Assembly (NCBI GenBank): GCA_027317045.1
Contig: DAHVFI010000105.1
Location: forward strand, 1-11,763
DNA from: Gammaproteobacteria bacterium
GTDB lineage: Bacteria; Pseudomonadota; Gammaproteobacteria; Natronospirales; REEB76
DNA: 11,763 nucleotides
Direction: 5' to 3'
In this document: piece by piece, positions 7,995-11,763 of the stretch
Layout of the letters: each line of letters begins with the position of its first letter
Numbering within the stretch: position 1 is the stretch's first letter
The notes under the pieces: model-generated
Seen by the model: only the letters and a program-made list of their open reading frames with translations
Told to the model about the DNA's origin: nothing
Databases searched by the model: none
Program-made: the position numbers and the translations under genes

Positions 7995-8226
7995 TCCCCT
8001 TGGACACCGCCGAGCACTGGACCGAGTGAGGATCAGGCCGCGAAGCGGGCGAAGCCAGGGATGGCGAGCCTTCGCAGCGGCACAGGGATGTGCCGTCTGC
8101 GAAGCCCCGAACGAGGGAAGTGCGCAGGGGACGCGAAGCGCGGCGTCCCGGGGTGTCCTTTCTTTTTGTCCTTTTTCTTTGGACAAGCAAAGAAAAGGGA
8201 CCCGTCGCGCGGGGGCGAAACCCCGC
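7995..8226 (+). repeat. Dispersed structured repeat, copy 2 (forward orientation)
   Basis: This copy begins with TCCCCTTGGACACCGCCG and ends with a terminal hairpin (GCGGGG at 8209-8214, CCCCGC at 8221-8226) 9 bp from the etfA stop codon. It includes a core hairpin CGGCACA/TGTGCCG around GGGA within 8073-8100. Near the end is a T-rich imperfect stem that includes TTGTCC pairing with GGACAA. Copy 1 lies head to head with it across a 56-bp AT-richer centre (7939-7994). The first 26 bp match 11738-11763 at 23 positions, showing a family dispersed in the genome. Many Gammaproteobacteria carry similar 'AAGAAAAG...GGACACC' intergenic repeats, often mis-annotated as small hypothetical proteins; this resemblance is from memory. 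Confidence 0.7.
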
Positions 8227-8234
8227 TATCTTGA

Positions 8235-9179
8235 TCAGATTTTATCCAACTCTTTCTCCAGCTCCGGGAGAATTTTGAAAAGATCCCCCACCAACCCGAT
8301 GTCGGCCACTTGGAAGATGGGCGCGTCCGGATCCTTGTTGATGGCGACGATGGTGCGCGCGTCCTTGATGCCGGTGAGGTGCTGGATGGCGCCGGAGATG
8401 CCCACCGCCACGTACAGTTCCGGAGCGATGATCTTGCCGGTCTGGCCCACCTGCAGGTCATTGGGCACGAAGCCTGCGTCCACCGCGGCGCGCGAAGCGC
8501 CCACGGCGGCGCCCAGCTTGTCGGCAAACTTGTAGATGACGGCGAAGTTTTCCTTGCTGCCGACGCCGCGGCCGCCGGAGACCACGCGCGGGGCCGATTG
8601 CAGATCAGGGCGGTCGCTCACATCGGCCTTGAGTTCCACGAAACGGGTGTGACTCGGAATCACAGCATCAGTGCTAACGGCAGTTATTTCAGCATTACCG
8701 TCTTCGCTGCAGGCCTGCCAGGAAGCAGTGCGCACCGTTGCCACAATGCACGGTGAAGGTGGCACCTTCACCGTAACGATAGCGTTGCCCGCGTACATGG
8801 GCCGCTCGAACGTCGTCGCGTCAATCACCTTCATTACGTCGCTCACCTGCTGTACGCCCAAGAACGCCGCGGCCCGCGGTAGCACGTCCTTGCCGAAGGT
8901 GGTGGAAGGCGCGAGCACGTGGGTGTAGCCGGCGGCGAGTTTGACGATCTGTGGCGTCAGCACGGCGGCCAACTGATGGACGTTTTCGGCGCGCTCGATC
9001 TTGAGCACGCGCTTCACGCCTTTGAGTTTTGCGGCAGCCGCCGCCATAGCGGAGGCATTCGCGGCAAACACCGCCACGTCAATTTCCCCGCCAACAGCCG
9101 ACGCGCAGCTTACTGCCTTGGCGGTGGCGGGATTGAGTTTCTTGCCGTCGTGTTCGGCGATGACCAGTATTCTATTCAT
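8235..9179 (-). CDS. etfA: Electron transfer flavoprotein alpha subunit
   Basis: This 314-residue subunit binds FAD and, with EtfB, carries electrons from acyl-CoA dehydrogenases to ETF:ubiquinone oxidoreductase. The N-terminal domain begins MNRILVIAEHDG and contains the family motif YTHVLAPSTTFGKDVLPRAA (85-104). The C-terminal FAD domain shows VVSGGRGVGSKENF (199-212), GASRAAVDAGFVPNDLQVGQTGK (227-249) and the PROSITE-type signature LYVAVGISGAIQHLTG (255-270) ending VAINKDPDAPIF. Length is normal. The ATG at 9179 shares its A with the TGA of etfB (TGATG), implying coupled translation; a GTG one codon earlier would overlap by four bases and is a possible alternative. Its stop lies 9 bp from a GC hairpin belonging to repeat copy 2. 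Confidence 0.96.
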   Translation of the reverse strand: MNRILVIAEHDGKKLNPATAKAVSCASAVGGEIDVAVFAANASAMAAAAAKLKGVKRVLKIERAENVHQLAAVLTPQIVKLAAGYTHVLAPSTTFGKDVLPRAAAFLGVQQVSDVMKVIDATTFERPMYAGNAIVTVKVPPSPCIVATVRTASWQACSEDGNAEITAVSTDAVIPSHTRFVELKADVSDRPDLQSAPRVVSGGRGVGSKENFAVIYKFADKLGAAVGASRAAVDAGFVPNDLQVGQTGKIIAPELYVAVGISGAIQHLTGIKDARTIVAINKDPDAPIFQVADIGLVGDLFKILPELEKELDKI

Positions 9180-9925
9180 CACAGCACCCCCCGCTGTTTG
9201 AGTGCCCTAATCAGTGCCGGAACGTCTTCGACTTTCTTGCCGCCCACACGCTGGGGCGGCGGCGCGTAGTTTGTGGCTTCCAGTTTCGGCGCGGTGATGA
9301 CGCCCAGTTCTTCTGGTTTCAGGACCTGAAGAGGTTTGCTTCGGGCTTTCATGATGTCCGGCATCTTCACGAAGCGCGGCGTGTTGAGCCGCAGATCGGT
9401 GGTGAGCACCGCGGGCAGGTCCACCGCGATCACTTCGAGACCCGCATCCACCTCGCGGGTGACGGTCAGCGTCTTGTCCTTGAATTCCACTTTGGAGGCA
9501 AAGGTCGCCTGCGGCCGGTCCCACAGGGCCGCCAGCATCTGGCCGGTCTGGTTGCTGTCGTCATCTATGGCCTGCTTGCCCAGTATCACCAGGTCGGCGT
9601 TTTCGCGCTTCACCAGTTCGTGGAATATGCGCGCCGCCATGAGCGGCTGGATGGTATCTGTGCTCTGCACCAGCAAGGCGCGGTCGGCGCCCATGGCCAG
9701 CGCCGTGCGTAACTGCTGCTGGCAGTCCGCTGGGCCGATGCTCATGGCCACTATCTCAGCCTGGGTGCCGCGCTCGCGGATGCGCAGCGCTTCCTCCAGC
9801 GCGATCTCATCGAAGGGGTTGATCCCCATTTTCACGCCGTCGCTGACGACGCCCGTACCGTCTTTCTTCACTTGCACGCGCACGCTGAAATCAATGACGC
9901 GCTTGATCCCGACCAGTATTTTCAT
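9179..9925 (-). CDS. etfB: Electron transfer flavoprotein beta subunit
   Basis: This 248-residue partner of EtfA forms the soluble heterodimer and binds structural AMP. Motifs, numbered from the chosen ATG: MKILVGIKRVID (1-12), NPFDEIALEEALRIRE (36-51), ADLVILGKQAIDDDSNQTGQMLAALWDRP (110-138, the AMP-binding region), and the family signature VTREVDAGLEVIAVDLPAVLTTDLRLN (155-181), followed by PDIMKARSKPL (189-199). Two in-frame alternatives exist upstream, an ATG two codons and a GTG four codons before. The start at 9925 is preferred because MKILV is the usual N-terminus and GTGAG sits 7 bases before it. etfB precedes etfA with a one-base overlap, so the two form one unit. etfD lies upstream across a 129-bp gap that contains short repeats. 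Confidence 0.95.
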   Translation of the reverse strand: MKILVGIKRVIDFSVRVQVKKDGTGVVSDGVKMGINPFDEIALEEALRIRERGTQAEIVAMSIGPADCQQQLRTALAMGADRALLVQSTDTIQPLMAARIFHELVKRENADLVILGKQAIDDDSNQTGQMLAALWDRPQATFASKVEFKDKTLTVTREVDAGLEVIAVDLPAVLTTDLRLNTPRFVKMPDIMKARSKPLQVLKPEELGVITAPKLEATNYAPPPQRVGGKKVEDVPALIRALKQRGVL

Positions 9926-9979
9926 TTGCATGCTCACACTATTGTAATTTCGTTGGTACTTTTTGATGACGACAAAGCG

Positions 9980-10053
9980 AGGGGTGAGGAGTTTTTGTCA
10001 GAATGGGGGTTATGACTTTCTCACCTCACCCCTGATGTCTCACTTCCTCACGG
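9980..10053. repeat. Short repeats and 10-bp inverted repeat between etfD and etfB
   Basis: AGGGGTGAGG (9980-9989) is exactly inverted as CCTCACCCCT (10024-10033), 34 bases apart. Further CTCAC-type motifs (TGTCTCAC, TTCCTCACGG) run on to 10052. The block ends with CTCACGGTT directly abutting the etfD stop codon. The array at 840-884 also ends in CTCACGGTT close to the stop of another minus-strand gene. So both blocks appear to belong to one repeat family located at gene 3' ends. It could attenuate etfD transcription before etfB, but no U-run follows. Confidence 0.6.
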
Positions 10054-10054
10054 T

Positions 10055-11653
10055 TCATAAGTTCTGATAATTCGGCCCGGAGCCGCCTTCCGGCGTGGTC
10101 CAGAGGATGTTCTCGTAGGGATCCTTGATATCGCAGGTCTTGCAGTGCACGCAGTTGGCGGCATTGATCTGCAAACGTTTCTTGCCGTTTTCCTCGGCCA
10201 TCTCATACACCTGTGCGGGGCAGAAGCGGGTGCAGGGGTTGGCGTACTCGGTGACGCAACGGCCAACGCAGATGCTGGTGTCCGGTACTTTAAGGTGCGC
10301 CGGCTGGTGTTCGTCGTGATGGGTGGCGGCGAAGAACACCGACGCGAGCCGGTCCCGCGGCGGCAGTGTGCGGGTCACGTAGTCTTCTGATTTTGAAGGA
10401 TTCTCGCTGAGCTTATTCAGGTTTCTCCAGTCCGCATGATTTTTGAGTGTCCACGGCAGCTTGCCGCAGGTGATGGTTTCCAGCGCCGCGTTGAGCAGTC
10501 CGAACCACAAGCCTCTGTGGAACCCGGGACGGATGTTGCGAACTTTGTGGAGTTCCCTGGCGGAAGGCGAACTCCGCCAGCGCGCATCAAAGCCTTCACT
10601 GCTGTTGTGTTCAGCGAGGTGTTCCGCCGCGAGCATGCCTGAGCGCAACGCCATATGCACGCCCTTGATCTTGGGTACGTTGAGAGTGCCGGCGGCGTCG
10701 CCCACCAGCAGCGCACCGGGCATCTCCAGTTTCGGCAATGATTGCAAACCACCTTCAATCAGCGCGCGGGTGCCGGCAGAGAGGATTTCGCCGCCGTCCA
10801 GCAGCGGCTTCACGCTGGGATGGTTCTTGAATTGCTGGAAAGCTTCAAAGGGCTTGAAGTCCGGGTCTTGGTAATCGAGTTCCGCCACGAATCCCACATA
10901 CACCCGGTCATGGTCCAGGTGATAGAGAAAACTGCCACCGTAGGTCTTCGAGTCCAGCGGCCAGCCAATGCTGTGCTGGACGTAACCGGGCTTTACTCGT
11001 CCCGGCGGCAGTTGCCAGAGTTCCTTGAAGCCGATGCCATAGGTTTGCGGCGAGCAATCCGCATCCAGTTTGAATTCCTTTATGAGTTGCTTGCTGACAC
11101 TGCCGCGGCAGCCTTCCGCCAGCACCGTGACACCCGCATGAATATCCACGCCGGCGGTAAAGTTCGGTCCCGGCGTGCCGTCCTTGTTCCGGCCCATGTC
11201 GCCGCAGCGCACACCCATGACTTTTCCGTTTTCAATCAGCGGCGCGGCGGCGGGGAAGCCGGGGAACACTTCCACGCCCAGGACTTCCGCCTGTTGCGCG
11301 AGCCAGGCGCACAGACTGCCCAGCGAGATGATGACGTTGCCGTGGTTGTGCATTTGCGGCGGCGTGGGCAGCCGGATACGGCGGGTTTTGGTCAGCAGCA
11401 CGAACTCGTCTTTCGCCGCCGGCACGCAGATGGCGGGTGGCGTCTTGCGCCAGTCCGGCAACAGTGCATCCAGCGGCGCCGGCTCCATGACGCAGCCGGA
11501 CAGAATGTGGGCGCCCACGGTGGAACCCTTTTCCAGCACGCATACGCGGGTATCGGGCTTGAGCTGCTTCAGACGGATGGCGGCGGCAAGGCCGGCGGGC
11601 CCGGCGCCTACGATCACCACGTCGTATTGCATTACATCCCGCTGGATCTCCAT
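10055..11653 (-). CDS. etfD: Electron transfer flavoprotein:ubiquinone oxidoreductase (ETF-QO)
   Basis: This 532-residue peripheral inner-membrane iron-sulfur flavoprotein oxidises reduced EtfAB and reduces ubiquinone. Motifs: Rossmann FAD loop GAGPAG (16-21) ending VCVLEKG with E41; GAHILSG (47-53); YGIGFKELWQLP (205-216), in the region of the quinone/membrane domain; the second FAD contact GALLVGDAAGTLNVPKIKGVHMAL (313-336); and the C-terminal 4Fe-4S ligands C478 (RFCPAQVYE), C501, C504 and C507 (NCVHCKTCDIKDP), ending PEGGSGPNY. All four cluster cysteines are present. Length is close to bacterial homologues. The ATG at 11653 is used because homologues begin with a short ME..x stretch before the Rossmann strand, but it lacks a clear ribosome-binding site; an ATG seven codons in (11632) is an alternative. 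It is transcribed ahead of etfB and etfA. I see no convincing promoter in the 84 bp before the repeat at 11738. Confidence 0.95.
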   Translation of the reverse strand: MEIQRDVMQYDVVIVGAGPAGLAAAIRLKQLKPDTRVCVLEKGSTVGAHILSGCVMEPAPLDALLPDWRKTPPAICVPAAKDEFVLLTKTRRIRLPTPPQMHNHGNVIISLGSLCAWLAQQAEVLGVEVFPGFPAAAPLIENGKVMGVRCGDMGRNKDGTPGPNFTAGVDIHAGVTVLAEGCRGSVSKQLIKEFKLDADCSPQTYGIGFKELWQLPPGRVKPGYVQHSIGWPLDSKTYGGSFLYHLDHDRVYVGFVAELDYQDPDFKPFEAFQQFKNHPSVKPLLDGGEILSAGTRALIEGGLQSLPKLEMPGALLVGDAAGTLNVPKIKGVHMALRSGMLAAEHLAEHNSSEGFDARWRSSPSARELHKVRNIRPGFHRGLWFGLLNAALETITCGKLPWTLKNHADWRNLNKLSENPSKSEDYVTRTLPPRDRLASVFFAATHHDEHQPAHLKVPDTSICVGRCVTEYANPCTRFCPAQVYEMAEENGKKRLQINAANCVHCKTCDIKDPYENILWTTPEGGSGPNYQNL

Positions 11654-11737
11654 ATTTATCTATGTCGTATGGGACAGGCAGTGTTTATTTAGGAGTAAAC
11701 CGCATTTTAAATGATTCGGCATCTTCATTGTTTTATT

Positions 11738-11763
11738 TCCCCTTGGATACCACTGAGCACTGG
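11738..11763 (+). repeat. Left edge of a third copy of the dispersed repeat, cut by the window end
   Basis: The last 26 bases match the start of repeat copy 2 (7995-8020) at 23 of 26 positions, in the same orientation, with all three differences being transitions. Both begin TCCCCTTGGA and end GAGCACTGG. The rest of the copy would lie beyond the window. It sits 85 bp upstream of the etfD start. Confidence 0.6.

Noticed and set aside
8209..8226. Intrinsic terminator of the etf genes
   Set aside because: The 6-bp GC stem is real and well placed 9 bp after etfA, but no U-run follows it on the minus strand. It is kept as part of the repeat, not as a terminator.
7629..8535. Open frames of 62-201 codons on both strands across the 7652-8234 gap and into etfA (e.g. 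7629-8234 plus, 7945-8190 minus, 7966-8535 plus)
   Set aside because: They run through the inverted repeats, read as Arg/Ser/Pro-rich low-complexity sequence, lack ribosome-binding sites and overlap etfA. Such frames in repeats are a known source of false hypothetical proteins.
9941..9946. TACAAT as a -10 promoter box for etfB
   Set aside because: No acceptable -35 lies 16-18 bases upstream, and the implied leader would be only about 9 bases, too short to hold the GTGAG ribosome-binding site properly.
10742..11692. 316-codon plus-strand open frame opposite etfD
   Set aside because: It is antisense to a full-length ETF-QO with all motifs intact; the translation is His/Arg/Gln-rich without recognisable features.

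Overview
This window is GC-rich proteobacterial chromosome. The gene content is most like a Gammaproteobacterium: a ZapE-type cell-division ATPase, a SlyB/Pcp-like glycine-zipper lipoprotein, an ETF:ubiquinone oxidoreductase, REP-like intergenic elements and a sigma-E-like promoter. A betaproteobacterium is not excluded. Nearly all of the coding sequence is recognisable core metabolism or housekeeping. I see no phage, integrase, CRISPR array, toxin-antitoxin or defence genes. The unusual content is intergenic: at least three families of dispersed repeats sit in the gaps.

Layout. (1) 1-754, plus strand: the tail of a fumarylacetoacetate hydrolase-family gene, then maiA, i.e. the last two steps of tyrosine/homogentisate breakdown. 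(2) 755-893: convergent gap with GTGAGG-type repeats and six tandem CGTCTCA heptamers. (3) 894-3120, minus strand: zapE, a DUF4826-like gene 30 bp after it, and a glycine-zipper lipoprotein with its own sigma-E-like promoter. (4) 3121-3384: a 189-bp element bounded by perfect 13-bp inverted repeats. (5) 3385-5334, minus strand: acetoacetyl-CoA synthetase. (6) 5335-5656: divergent intergenic region with inverted repeats. (7) 5657-7651, plus strand: OPT-family oligopeptide transporter, probably starting at a GTG. (8) 7652-8234: two related repeats head to head, filling the convergent gap. (9) 8235-11653, minus strand: etfD, then etfB and etfA overlapping by one base. (10) 11654-11763: upstream region of etfD, ending in what looks like the left edge of another copy of the repeat in (8).

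How the genes fit together. Fumarylacetoacetate hydrolase and MaiA turn homogentisate-derived maleylacetoacetate into fumarate plus acetoacetate. Acetoacetyl-CoA synthetase activates acetoacetate for thiolysis to acetyl-CoA. EtfAB collects electrons from acyl-CoA dehydrogenases (fatty acids, leucine/isovalerate), and EtfD passes them to ubiquinone. Grouping these as a catabolic neighbourhood that meets at acetoacetate/acetyl-CoA is inference: the genes lie in separate transcription units and on both strands.

Limits. All calls come from reading motifs in the sequence, with no database search. I found no convincing undescribed protein system; the items most worth checking are the repeat families and the sigma-E-like promoter.
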